From Zhenhengia yiwuensis (lineage in GTDB: Bacteria; Bacillota; Clostridia; Lachnospirales; Cellulosilyticaceae): a stretch of 38,955 nucleotides of DNA. Of the stretch, positions 23,361-31,011 are shown one piece after another. Location: positions 1 through 38,955 of the forward strand of contig NZ_JACRSY010000030.1 of NCBI RefSeq assembly GCF_014384995.1, written 5' to 3'. Position 1 is the stretch's first letter. Each line of letters begins with the position of its first letter. A model generated the notes under the pieces. That model made no database searches and was not told the DNA's origin. It worked only from the letters and a program-made list of their open reading frames with translations. The translations under genes and the position numbers were made by a program.

Positions 23361-24124
23361 TTAGAGTCGAGCATCTCCATTATACAATAGGAGAAAAACA
23401 GATTTTAAAGGATATTAACTTACAGTTTGAAAAGAATAAAATATATGGTATGATTGGCCCTAATGGTGCAGGTAAAAGTACACTGCTTAAACATATAATG
23501 CGTATTATTGAGCCGGCAAAACAGACTATTTTCTTTGAGGGACAGGATGTTATTAAAATTAGAACAAAAGATTATGCTAAAAAGTGTAGCTTCGTTTTTC
23601 AAGAAAATGCAAGAGACGTAGATTTTACAGTAGAAGAAATGATTGCTATGGGACGTTATCCTTATTTAGATTTATTAGGAAGTCAAAATAAAGAAGATCA
23701 AAATATCGTAGAACAGATTATAGAAGAGTTATCACTTTGCCCCTTTAAAGAACGCTCTATTATGAGCTTAAGTGGTGGAGAAGCGCAAAAAGTCTTTATA
23801 GGACGTGCACTCGCTCAAAAGACACCTCTTCTGCTCTTAGATGAACCCATTTCTATGTTAGATGTCCATAACAGTATAGAGCTTTTAAGTCGCTTACAGG
23901 CTATTAAAGAAAAGTATGGATTGACAGTTATAATGGTACTGCATGATTTGAATTTGGCTTTTCAGTATTGTGATCATATCGTTTTGCTTGAAAAAGGTGA
24001 AGTTGTACTGGCAGGAGAAAAAGAAAAGGTACTTAAGAGTGAAAAACTTCACGATGTTTATAAACATAAGTTGAAAATTATTGAAGATTTTCCGCATACT
24101 TATATTGTTCCTAAAATCGATTAA
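23357..24124 (+). CDS. btuD: Cobalamin ABC transporter ATPase (BtuD-like)
   Basis: 255 residues with all ABC motifs: Walker A GPNGAGKST (34-42), Q-loop in FVFQENARD, signature LSGGEAQ (138-144), Walker B LLLLDEP (D162, E163) and H-loop VLHDL. It drives import through the btuC permease. Its start overlaps btuC by 4 bp, and cobU follows after 19 bp. Confidence 0.94.
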   Translation: MIRVEHLHYTIGEKQILKDINLQFEKNKIYGMIGPNGAGKSTLLKHIMRIIEPAKQTIFFEGQDVIKIRTKDYAKKCSFVFQENARDVDFTVEEMIAMGRYPYLDLLGSQNKEDQNIVEQIIEELSLCPFKERSIMSLSGGEAQKVFIGRALAQKTPLLLLDEPISMLDVHNSIELLSRLQAIKEKYGLTVIMVLHDLNLAFQYCDHIVLLEKGEVVLAGEKEKVLKSEKLHDVYKHKLKIIEDFPHTYIVPKID

Positions 24125-24143
24125 AAGTAAAGGAGGTATCATT

Positions 24144-24707
24144 ATGCTATTTATTTTAGGTGGAGCACGCAGTGGTAAGAGTACTTATGCAGAACAGAAA
24201 GCACATGAGTTATCTGATAAAATGAGTGCCCATGTACTTTATATTGCAACAGCTATAGCTTTTGATGAAGATATGAAAGACCGCATTAAAAAGCATCAGG
24301 CAGCTAGACCTAACCATTGGCATACTATAGAACAGTTTAAGGATTTTAATTTACTTGAAGTAAAAGAAGACTTTAAACAAAGTTCTATTATCTTACTAGA
24401 TTGTATGACTCTTATGGTGACTAATCTATTACTGCAGTATGAAGTAGACTTTGACCATGTCAAAAGAACAGTTATTGATGAAATTGAGCAAGATATTTTA
24501 AAAGAAGTTGAGGATTTATTAAGTATATGTAAGCAACATGGCAAAGAGCTTATTATTGTTTCAAATGAGGTAGGCTTAGGGGTAGTGCCAGCCTATCGTT
24601 TGGGTAATATCTTTAGAGATATTGCAGGGCGTATTAATCAACGTCTTGCAAAAGAAGCTGATGAAGTATTCTTCTTAGCTTCAGGGTTACCTTTAAAACT
24701 TAAATAA
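24144..24707 (+). CDS. cobU: Bifunctional adenosylcobinamide kinase / guanylyltransferase CobU
   Basis: 187 residues from the ATG at 24144 (AAAGGAGG just before it); an in-frame ATG at 24081 lies inside btuD. The P-loop GGARSGKST is at the N-terminus and RIKKHQAARPNHWHTIE is the CobU-specific region that carries the guanylylated His. Later VSNEVGLGVVPAYRLGNIFRDIAGRINQRLA is also typical. It phosphorylates adenosylcobinamide and then adds GMP from GTP, making AdoCbi-GDP. With cobQ and btuFCD, the operon supports salvage of imported corrinoids. cobS and cobT are not visible here. Confidence 0.95.
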   Translation: MLFILGGARSGKSTYAEQKAHELSDKMSAHVLYIATAIAFDEDMKDRIKKHQAARPNHWHTIEQFKDFNLLEVKEDFKQSSIILLDCMTLMVTNLLLQYEVDFDHVKRTVIDEIEQDILKEVEDLLSICKQHGKELIIVSNEVGLGVVPAYRLGNIFRDIAGRINQRLAKEADEVFFLASGLPLKLK

Positions 24708-24730
24708 AAAATAAGGAATAGATTTAAATG

Positions 24731-24763
24731 CCCCCACATAAAGTAGGAAGAGGGAGGTGGGGG
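24731..24763 (+). promoter_or_regulatory. Hairpin enclosing the ribosome binding site of the 24769 gene
   Basis: CCCCCAC (24731-24737) pairs perfectly with GTGGGGG (24757-24763), 5 bp before the ATG. The AGGGAGG binding site (24751-24757) sits in the loop and stem edge. This GC-rich stem is exceptional in such AT-rich DNA and could limit translation. Confidence 0.55.
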
Positions 24764-24768
24764 ATTAA

Positions 24769-24963
24769 ATGGCAGTACAAGTTAAAGAAATGACTTGTTA
24801 TACGTGTAAACATTTTAAAGAGGGTTATTATAAATATTATACACATGATAATCGAATGGTGGAATGCTATAGAAGTGGTTGCCAAAAGCAGTTTAATTGC
24901 CCAAATCACAATATAGATTCAGAATGCATACATTGGGAATCAAGAAAAGGGGCTTTAGGATAA
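24769..24963 (+). CDS. Small Cys-rich protein, possible zinc-binding
   Basis: 64 residues with six cysteines (10, 13, 33, 38, 44, 53) and several histidines. MTCYTCKHFKEG looks like half a zinc ribbon, and CPNHNIDSECIHW could supply the rest. No named family recognised. It lies 61 bp after cobU without a terminator between, so it may belong to the cobalamin transcript. Its stop codon is inside the terminator stem. Confidence 0.65.
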   Translation: MAVQVKEMTCYTCKHFKEGYYKYYTHDNRMVECYRSGCQKQFNCPNHNIDSECIHWESRKGALG

Positions 24964-24980
24964 AGACTAAAGCCTTTTTT
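24951..24980 (+). terminator. Terminator ending the cobalamin operon
   Basis: GGCTTTAG (24951-24958) and CTAAAGCC (24967-24974) form an 8-bp stem with an 8-nt loop, then TTTTTT. The stem contains the last codons of the Cys-rich gene. Confidence 0.9.
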
Positions 24981-24981
24981 C

Positions 24982-25011
24982 TTTACATTTTATAGGACAT
25001 CCTTATATAAT
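24982..25011 (+). promoter_or_regulatory. SigA-type promoter of the LytTR regulator
   Basis: TTTACA (24982-24987), 18 bp, TATAAT (25006-25011). The predicted start is near 25018, 27 bp before the ATG. Confidence 0.75.
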
Positions 25012-25044
25012 AGAAACGAAAATAAGAAGTAACATGGTGATACA

Positions 25045-25764
25045 ATGATAAAAATAGCAATTTGTGATGAGAATATTCAAGATAGGCAGACTTTAAAGTG
25101 CTATATTAAAAATTTTAATCAAAAATATGAGATACCTGCTCAGATATATGAATATGAAAGCGGGAAATCCTTTTTAGAACAGCTCAAAGAAGATCCTTAT
25201 CATATTGTTTTTTTAGATGTAGATATGAAAGAGTGCTCAGGAATAGAATTGGCAAGGCAGGTTAGAGTATGTAATAGGCAGGCAACACTTATATTTGTAA
25301 CACACACCACGGAGTATGCTTTAATGGGTTATAAAGTACATGTCTATGATTATCTTTTAAAACCACTTGATGCTGAAACTTTTAATCTAAATCTAAAAGA
25401 TATTTATAAACATTTAGAAACACATTATTCAAAGAATAATATATACATTTTCCCTACAACTCAAGGGAGTGTTAAACTGGATCTTAGTCATATTCTTTAT
25501 GTAGAAAGTAACCATCGTAAAACAACGATACACTTGGAAGATCATGATTACATCTGCCACTACAATATTAATAAATTAGAAGAAATGCTTGCTTTTGAGG
25601 GGTTTATACGTACCCACCGAAGTTTTATTGTAAATAGTAAAAAAGTAAAAGAAATTAAAAACTCTGAAGTCATTTTAGAAGATGGCACTTCAGTCTTTTT
25701 GAGTAAATATAAACAAAAGGCAGTAAGAGAAAGATTATCTAAGAGTTTAGAGATTAGAATGTAA
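25045..25764 (+). CDS. LytTR-family response regulator (AgrA/VirR-like), orphan
   Basis: 239 residues. Receiver domain 1-120, with acidic pocket D8-E9, phosphoacceptor Asp58 in VFLDVDM, and Lys106 in LLKPLD. LytTR DNA-binding domain about 135-237 (ILYVESNHRKTTIH, FIRTHRSFIVNSKKVKEI, FLSKYKQKAVRERL). Such regulators bind 9-bp direct repeats about 21 bp apart and control peptide signalling, virulence or bacteriocin genes in Firmicutes. No histidine kinase is encoded next to it, which is unusual. The region straight after its stop carries repeats of the right kind and a promoter, a likely target. The binding site before the ATG (GGTGAT) is weak. Confidence 0.9.
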   Translation: MIKIAICDENIQDRQTLKCYIKNFNQKYEIPAQIYEYESGKSFLEQLKEDPYHIVFLDVDMKECSGIELARQVRVCNRQATLIFVTHTTEYALMGYKVHVYDYLLKPLDAETFNLNLKDIYKHLETHYSKNNIYIFPTTQGSVKLDLSHILYVESNHRKTTIHLEDHDYICHYNINKLEEMLAFEGFIRTHRSFIVNSKKVKEIKNSEVILEDGTSVFLSKYKQKAVRERLSKSLEIRM

Positions 25765-25776
25765 GTAAAAGGGAAA

Positions 25777-25811
25777 TGTCCAATTATGTTATATTTTTGT
25801 CCAGTTATGTT
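25777..25811 (+). promoter_or_regulatory. Candidate LytTR binding sites (two direct repeats)
   Basis: TGTCCAATTATGTT (25777-25790) and TGTCCAGTTATGTT (25798-25811) match at 13 of 14 bases and start 21 bp apart, the spacing used by AgrA-type LytTR regulators. The core CCAGTTATG resembles the 9-bp LytTR consensus (7 of 9). They lie 13 bp after the regulator's stop and 7 bp before a -35 box. Confidence 0.7.
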
Positions 25812-25818
25812 TAGAATC

Positions 25819-25847
25819 TTGAAGAAGATGGATAAGAATGATATATT
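25819..25847 (+). promoter_or_regulatory. Promoter downstream of the LytTR sites
   Basis: TTGAAG (25819-25824), 17 bp, TATATT (25842-25847), giving a start near 25854. The repeats sit directly upstream, a typical activator position. Confidence 0.7.
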
Positions 25848-25853
25848 CAAATT

Positions 25854-25980
25854 ACGGATATCCAAACAAAAAGGGAAACAGCAGATTGTTGAACGGAAAT
25901 TTTAAATTGCTATTTGAGTCCACAATGAACGTATAAAATAAGGGGTAAGCAGCTATAAGTTTATATTTATAGCTGTTTTT
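25854..25980 (+). ncRNA. Predicted short transcript (small RNA or tiny peptide) under LytTR control
   Basis: The predicted start near 25854 and a strong terminator (CAGCTATAA / TTATAGCTG, 25950-25958 and 25967-25975, T-run 25976-25980) define about 125 nt with no normal gene. One tiny frame with AAGGGA (25871-25876) and TTG starts at 25886/25889 would encode LNGNFKLLFESTMNV, ending at 25936. The product may be RNA, this peptide, or nothing functional. Confidence 0.5.
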
Positions 25981-26049
25981 TATTTCGTTCTCTCCGTAAA
26001 TATGATATACTACTAAAGTCAAAATGATTACATATAAGGAGTGTTGAAG

Positions 26050-26295
26050 ATGGAAAAGTATACAACATCAGGTGTCTGTTCAAGTGAAATTTTATTTGAG
26101 GTAGAAGATAACATTGTTAAGGAAGTAACTTTTGTTAGAGGATGCCCTGGGAATACTTTAGGTGTAGCATCTTTAATCCAAGGGATGGAAGTACATGAAG
26201 CTATCAAAAGATTAAAAGGTATTGATTGCCGTGGTCGTGGTACTTCTTGTCCAGATCAACTTGCAAAAGCTTTAGAAGAATACATACAAGCATAA
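26050..26295 (+). CDS. TSCPD-domain protein (TIGR03905 type)
   Basis: 81 residues from the ATG at 26050 (AAGGAG at 26037-26042); a GTG at 26041 overlaps that site. The C-terminal signature RGRGTSCPDQLAKAL gives the family its name, with further conserved Cys10 (SGVCSSE) and Cys32 (VRGCPGN). The same domain is found fused to adenosylcobalamin-dependent ribonucleotide reductases, so a link to nucleotide reduction or metal binding is possible but unproven. A promoter with extended -10 TGATATACT (TATACT 26006-26011) lies just upstream. Confidence 0.88.
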   Translation: MEKYTTSGVCSSEILFEVEDNIVKEVTFVRGCPGNTLGVASLIQGMEVHEAIKRLKGIDCRGRGTSCPDQLAKALEEYIQA

Positions 26296-26323
26296 AAAGT
26301 AGATTTAGTCTACTTTTTTTATG
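26296..26323 (+). terminator. Terminator after the TSCPD gene
   Basis: AAAGTAGA-TTTAG-TCTACTTT (26296-26316), followed directly by more T residues. Confidence 0.85.
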
Positions 26324-26373
26324 TTTATAATATATATATAAGTGAGCTTAGATGTTTCGAAAGGATTAAGCAT

Positions 26374-27573
26374 ATGAAAATAATTATTCAAAAATTTGGA
26401 GGAACCTCCGTTGCAACAAGCGGGGCAAGAAAAGAAGTTTTAAATAAAATTATTGAGGCAAAAAGTCAAGGAGAGGCACCCGTGGTGGTGGTATCTGCTA
26501 TGGGTAGAATGCCTTCACCTTATGCAACAGATACACTTCTTCAATTTGTCAAAGAAGAAGCAGGAGAGATAGAAGATAGGGAGTATGATCTTTTATTATC
26601 TTGTGGAGAAATTATATCAGCTGTTACTATTGCCACTATGCTTCAAAATGAAGGTTACCCTGCTGTAGCACTTACTGGAGGGCAAAGTGGTATTATTACA
26701 GATAATGCACATAAGAAAGCTGATTTGCTGTATGGTAAAACAGAAGCTGTTAAACGTTATTTAGAAAAAGAGATTATTCCTGTTGTAGCAGGATTTCAAG
26801 GGATGACTATAGAGGGAGAGGTTACAACACTTGGGAGAGGTGGTAGCGATACAACAGCAGCTATGTTAGGTGGACTGTTAGAAGCTGATCGTATTGAAAT
26901 TTTTACAGATGTAGATGGTATTATGACAGCTGACCCACGTGTATGTGAGCAAGCACATATTATTCCAGCTATTAGTTATAATGAGGTATTCCAAATGGCA
27001 GATAGTGGTGCTAAGGTTATTCATCCACGAGCTGTAGAGTATGCTATGCGTGCTAATATTCCTCTTGTTATTAAAAATACCTTCTCAAATGCAGAAGGTA
27101 CGTATATTGTTCAAAGTGTAAAAGGGCTTACAAGCAGTGAAAAAGATACAAAAGTTATTACAGGTGTAGCACATCGATTAGGTCGTATACAGTTTACGAT
27201 TATGGAAAATGATCAAGAAGAAAAAGATTTATTAGAATGTGTTGCAGAAGAGCAAATTAGCATAGACCTTATTAATATTTTCCCAACTTATAAAGTGTTT
27301 ACCATTGATCAAGAAGATAAGGAAAAACTTGAAAGGCTCCTTCAAATGTATCATTATGAATATACGCTTCTTGAAGGATGCTGTAAAGTTACTGCTATTG
27401 GTGAACGTATGACAGGTGTACCAGGTGTTATGTCTCGTATTATGAAGGCTTTCCATAAAGCAGGTGTAGAAGTTCTCCAAACAGCAGATTCTCTTACAAC
27501 TATTGGATGTCTTATAAGTGAAGTGCATGTTTCAAAAGCCATTACAGCACTTCATCAAGAATTTAATCTTTAA
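26374..27573 (+). CDS. lysC: Aspartate kinase
   Basis: 399 residues. The N-terminal kinase domain starts with QKFGGTSVATSGAR and has VVVVSAMGRM, LLSCGEIISAVTIA, GFQGMTIEGEVTTLGRGGSDTTAA and the EIFTDVDGIMTADPRV segment. The C-terminal ~130 residues hold two ACT domains, expected to bind lysine or threonine as feedback inhibitors. It phosphorylates aspartate in the first step to lysine, threonine, methionine and diaminopimelate. In Bacillus the aspartokinase dapG also lies upstream of tepA-ylzJ-spoIIIE, so this is a conserved neighbourhood. The feedback ligand cannot be assigned by eye; dapG could be used instead of lysC. Confidence 0.93.
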   Translation: MKIIIQKFGGTSVATSGARKEVLNKIIEAKSQGEAPVVVVSAMGRMPSPYATDTLLQFVKEEAGEIEDREYDLLLSCGEIISAVTIATMLQNEGYPAVALTGGQSGIITDNAHKKADLLYGKTEAVKRYLEKEIIPVVAGFQGMTIEGEVTTLGRGGSDTTAAMLGGLLEADRIEIFTDVDGIMTADPRVCEQAHIIPAISYNEVFQMADSGAKVIHPRAVEYAMRANIPLVIKNTFSNAEGTYIVQSVKGLTSSEKDTKVITGVAHRLGRIQFTIMENDQEEKDLLECVAEEQISIDLINIFPTYKVFTIDQEDKEKLERLLQMYHYEYTLLEGCCKVTAIGERMTGVPGVMSRIMKAFHKAGVEVLQTADSLTTIGCLISEVHVSKAITALHQEFNL

Positions 27574-27579
27574 TAGGTA

Positions 27580-27634
27580 TAAGCCTCACTTTTTTTTGCA
27601 TACTAAATTTAAAAGCAAATTAAAGTGAGGCTTA
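27580..27634 (+). promoter_or_regulatory. 13-bp stem masking the tepA ribosome binding site
   Basis: TAAGCCTCACTTT (27580-27592) is perfectly complementary to AAAGTGAGGCTTA (27622-27634), which contains the GTGAGG binding site just before the tepA ATG at 27637. An inner TTTGC/GCAAA pair (27595-27599, 27615-27619) would extend the structure. The T-run is in the loop and does not follow the stem, so it is not an ordinary terminator for the upstream gene. Confidence 0.6.
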
Positions 27635-27636
27635 AA

Positions 27637-28380
27637 ATGACTAATTTAAAACAATCTGTACAAAATAACGATAATCCTAATAAGGAAGAGGCACCAAAGA
27701 ATCCAATGCCGTCAGAAAATGAAAAAAATAATCAAATTAAAGAGTTTGGGCAAGTACCTGTAAATACAGAAGAAGGAAGTGGCATACATTGTATTACTAT
27801 TATTGGCCAAGTAGAAGGTCATGTAAGTATGCCACCTCAAAATAAAACAACTAAATACGAACATATTATTCCGCAACTTGTAGCCTTATCAGATGATCCT
27901 AAAATTAAGGGCTTACTTGTTATCTTAAATACAGTAGGAGGGGACGTAGAAGCAGGACTAGCACTTGCAGAGCTTATTGCATCTTTTGAGAAACCTGTTG
28001 TATCCTTAGTATTAGGTGGTGCACATTCTATAGGTGTACCTATTGCTGTATCTAGTGACTATTCATTTATTACACCAAGTGCAACTATGACGATTCATCC
28101 TGTTAGAATGAATGGAACAGTATTAGGTGTCGTCCAAACTTTTGAATATTTTGATCAAATGCAAGAACGTATTGTAGAGTTTGTTTCAAGTAATTCAGGT
28201 ATTTCCCCAGAACGTTTTAGAGAACTTATGTTAGATACAGGTAAACTTGCTAAAGATATGGGAACTATTCTTGTAGGTAAACAAGCTGTAGAAGAAAAAA
28301 TTATTCATGAAGTAGGAGGGCTTAAGGAAGCACTTCATAAGCTTCATGAAATGATTCTAGCTAAAGAAGGTGAAGTATAG
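27637..28380 (+). CDS. tepA: ClpP-like protease TepA (translocation-enhancing protein family)
   Basis: 247 residues from the ATG at 27637. The first ~45 residues are polar and disordered. The ClpP/crotonase-like core has NTVGGDVEAGLALAELI, the nucleophile Ser131 in LVLGGAHSIGVP and His154 in ATMTIHPVRMNG, then FVSSNSGISPERFRELMLDT and the C-terminal VGGLKEALHKL. TepA-type proteins are ClpP paralogues that act without the usual Clp chaperones; in Bacillus TepA has been linked to protein export and spore development. Position before ylzJ and the FtsK/SpoIIIE translocase is the conserved order. Its binding site is buried in a hairpin. Confidence 0.9.
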   Translation: MTNLKQSVQNNDNPNKEEAPKNPMPSENEKNNQIKEFGQVPVNTEEGSGIHCITIIGQVEGHVSMPPQNKTTKYEHIIPQLVALSDDPKIKGLLVILNTVGGDVEAGLALAELIASFEKPVVSLVLGGAHSIGVPIAVSSDYSFITPSATMTIHPVRMNGTVLGVVQTFEYFDQMQERIVEFVSSNSGISPERFRELMLDTGKLAKDMGTILVGKQAVEEKIIHEVGGLKEALHKLHEMILAKEGEV

Positions 28381-28599
28381 ATGGCATACTATTCTATATT
28401 GCCTATTTACATGCCTGATGAGCAGGCACCAGAATATGAAATGCTTGATTATAACGGGCTACAAGTGCTAGCTTGTAAGACGGAAAATGGTTATATATTA
28501 GATAGAATTTATTCTAGTAATCCAAGTGATTTTCTGATTGATACCTTACAACCAGGAACTTTATTGCAAAATAATCTTATCAATAAAATTATTCGATGA
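28381..28599 (+). CDS. ylzJ: YlzJ-like protein
   Basis: 72 residues starting directly after the tepA stop. MAYYSILPIYMPDE, the central LDRIYSSNPSDFLID and the C-terminal PGTLL follow the YlzJ pattern, as does the position between tepA and the FtsK/SpoIIIE gene. Function unknown; the conserved link with sporulating Firmicutes suggests a sporulation role. Confidence 0.85.
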   Translation: MAYYSILPIYMPDEQAPEYEMLDYNGLQVLACKTENGYILDRIYSSNPSDFLIDTLQPGTLLQNNLINKIIR

Positions 28600-28605
28600 T
28601 ATAAT

Positions 28606-28646
28606 AATAGATGTATGCTTCATGCATACGTCTATTGTCTTTTAAA
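28606..28646 (+). terminator. Probable terminator after ylzJ
   Basis: A 13-bp stem (28606-28618 with 28624-28636, one G-T pair, loop TTCAT) followed by GTCTTTT. The T-run is short, so partial read-through into the translocase gene is possible. Confidence 0.65.
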
Positions 28647-28698
28647 AAGCATTATCATGAGAACGATTGAGGTGAAATAATAAAGGGGTTTTCTACAT

Positions 28699-31011
28699 AT
28701 GAAAAAAAATACAACAAAAAATAAAAGTACAAAAAATAAGAAGACACAGACTAGAAGTAAAAAAACTTCTAAAATGGGAGTAGACCTAATAAGCGAAATG
28801 ATTGGTATAAGCATGATTGGAATAAGCTTACTCATTCTTGTCAGCCTTTTTACGGATCAAGCAGGATTAGTAGGTACAGGTATTAAAACTTTATTTGTAG
28901 GTTGCTTTGGAATGGCAGGATATTTATTACCTTTTGCTATTATTATAATAGGGTACTATTACCTTAAAAATGCTATCAATGAGCTCTATAGATTTTTAGC
29001 GTATAGCATTCCGTTCCTATTAATCTTGATGAGTTTTGGTCATTTGCTGATATTTGGGAAAGATGAATTTTTTACTTTGTGGCGATTAGATTTTTTCAAA
29101 GAACCTTCATTTTTAAATGGTGGCCTAATAGGAGCCTTGGTAGGAGAATTACTTTTAACGCTACTAGGCTTATATGGAAGCTATATTATACTAGTTGTTT
29201 TAGCAGGTATATGGATTTTGGCAGTTACTAAATTTCCTATATTTGCATGGTTAAGTGACATAGGCATAAGGTTTTTAGAACACTTAAAAGAAGCTTTTGC
29301 GCAATTTAATAGTCAACGTAAGGAAAAAGTACATAGACCTAAAAAATTAGAAGTGGAAAGTATAAACCAAGAAAAGCTTATTGCTAGGGAACTTCTTGAA
29401 GAAGTAGCTGTAACAAGTGAGCAAGTAGAAACATTCTATGAACATCCACCTATTGTTTTAGACGAACAAGTTCCTGTAGAAGTAGAGGCAGCTCAAGGTG
29501 CACAAGAAACACATACAAAAAATCAGCCTGTAGCAGCTGAAATGAATGTTTTTGAAGCAGAGGAAGAACTAGATGTAGCCATACATCAAGATGATACTTA
29601 CATATTCCCTTCTATTCAATTACTTAAAAAAGGTGAAGGTAGTTCTCAAAAGACAAGCTCACGTGCTTCATTAAGCAATGCTAAAAAATTAGAAGATACA
29701 CTTTTAAGCTTTGGTGTAGAAGCTAAGGTGACTCAAATTAATAAAGGGCCTACAGTAACCAGATATGAATTGCAACCTAAGCAAGGTGTTAAAGTAAGTA
29801 AAATTGTTAATTTAGCAGATGATATTGCTTTAAATTTAGCAGCGTCAGGTATTCGTATTGAAGCGCCTATTCCAGGAAAAGCTGCTGTAGGTATTGAAGT
29901 GCCTAATGATACAAGTGAAATGGTTTATTTAAGAGATGTGATTGAATCTGACCAATTTGCTGCATTTCCTTCTAAACTTGCTTTTGCATTAGGAAAAGAT
30001 ATTGCAGGTAAACCTATTGTAGCTGATATTGGAAAGATGCCACATATACTTATAGCTGGGGCAACTGGCTCAGGGAAAAGTGTTTGCATCAATACTTTGA
30101 TTACAAGTATTTTATATAAAGCAAGTCCAAAAGAAGTTAAACTGATTATGATAGACCCTAAAGTAGTAGAATTAAATGTGTATAATGGTATTCCACATCT
30201 TATGATTCCAGTTGTAACAGATCCTAAAAAAGCAGCAGGAGCTCTATGCTGGGCTGTTAATGAAATGACGAAACGTTATCAGCTATTTGCTGATAATAAT
30301 GTAAGAGATATGAAAGGTTATAATAATAAAGTAACCGATGAAAATCTTAAAATGCCAAGTATTATCATTATTATAGACGAGCTTGCAGACCTTATGATGA
30401 CAGCTGCAAAAGAAGTAGAGGATGCAATTTGTCGTCTTGCTCAGATGGCAAGGGCAGCAGGGATTCACCTTGTTATTGCAACCCAAAGACCATCTGTAGA
30501 TGTTATTACAGGGGTTATTAAGGCTAATATTCCATCAAGACTTGCTTTTGCTGTTTCTTCTGGTATTGACTCAAGAACCATTTTAGATTCAAATGGTGCA
30601 GAAAAACTACTTGGAAAAGGAGATATGCTTTTCTGTCCAATAGGGGAATCTAAACCTTTACGTATTCAAGGAGCCTTTGTTTCAGATCAGGAAGTAGAAG
30701 CTATTGTAGAAGCTGTTAAAATGAGTGGTGAAGTGCAATATGAAGAAACGGTCATGGAAAGTATCCATGCTCCGGCCATTGCCATTGAGGGTGATGGTGA
30801 AGATGAATTATTAACACAAGCGATTCAATTAGCAAGTGGCAAAGAGAAACTCTCTATATCTATGTTACAAAGATATTTTAGAATAGGCTTTAATAGAGCA
30901 TCAAGACTAATGGAAATGTTGGAAGCAAGGGGCATTGTAGGTCCTGATGAAGGGAGTAAACCACGTAAAGTATTACAACAAAATCAACTTAGTAAGGGAG
31001 AAGAACTATGA
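28699..31011 (+). CDS. ftsK: FtsK/SpoIIIE-family DNA translocase
   Basis: 770 residues, the usual length of SpoIIIE/SftA-size translocases. A Lys/Thr-rich N-terminus is followed by four membrane helices (about 34-175), an acidic linker (about 210-320), the alpha/beta motor with Walker A GATGSGKSV (454-462) and Walker B IIIIDELADLM, and a C-terminal gamma winged helix (KLSISMLQRYFRIGFNRASRLMEML) that reads polar DNA motifs. It pumps chromosomal DNA across the division or sporulation septum. Neighbours tepA and ylzJ are those of spoIIIE in Bacillus; the name ftsK is used because division and sporulation roles cannot be separated here. Its stop overlaps fhs by 4 bp. Confidence 0.94.
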   Translation: MKKNTTKNKSTKNKKTQTRSKKTSKMGVDLISEMIGISMIGISLLILVSLFTDQAGLVGTGIKTLFVGCFGMAGYLLPFAIIIIGYYYLKNAINELYRFLAYSIPFLLILMSFGHLLIFGKDEFFTLWRLDFFKEPSFLNGGLIGALVGELLLTLLGLYGSYIILVVLAGIWILAVTKFPIFAWLSDIGIRFLEHLKEAFAQFNSQRKEKVHRPKKLEVESINQEKLIARELLEEVAVTSEQVETFYEHPPIVLDEQVPVEVEAAQGAQETHTKNQPVAAEMNVFEAEEELDVAIHQDDTYIFPSIQLLKKGEGSSQKTSSRASLSNAKKLEDTLLSFGVEAKVTQINKGPTVTRYELQPKQGVKVSKIVNLADDIALNLAASGIRIEAPIPGKAAVGIEVPNDTSEMVYLRDVIESDQFAAFPSKLAFALGKDIAGKPIVADIGKMPHILIAGATGSGKSVCINTLITSILYKASPKEVKLIMIDPKVVELNVYNGIPHLMIPVVTDPKKAAGALCWAVNEMTKRYQLFADNNVRDMKGYNNKVTDENLKMPSIIIIIDELADLMMTAAKEVEDAICRLAQMARAAGIHLVIATQRPSVDVITGVIKANIPSRLAFAVSSGIDSRTILDSNGAEKLLGKGDMLFCPIGESKPLRIQGAFVSDQEVEAIVEAVKMSGEVQYEETVMESIHAPAIAIEGDGEDELLTQAIQLASGKEKLSISMLQRYFRIGFNRASRLMEMLEARGIVGPDEGSKPRKVLQQNQLSKGEEL

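Noticed and set aside
27580..27634. Ordinary terminator after the aspartokinase gene
   Set aside because: The stem is perfect but the T-run is in the loop and not after the 3' arm, and the 3' arm contains the next gene's binding site.
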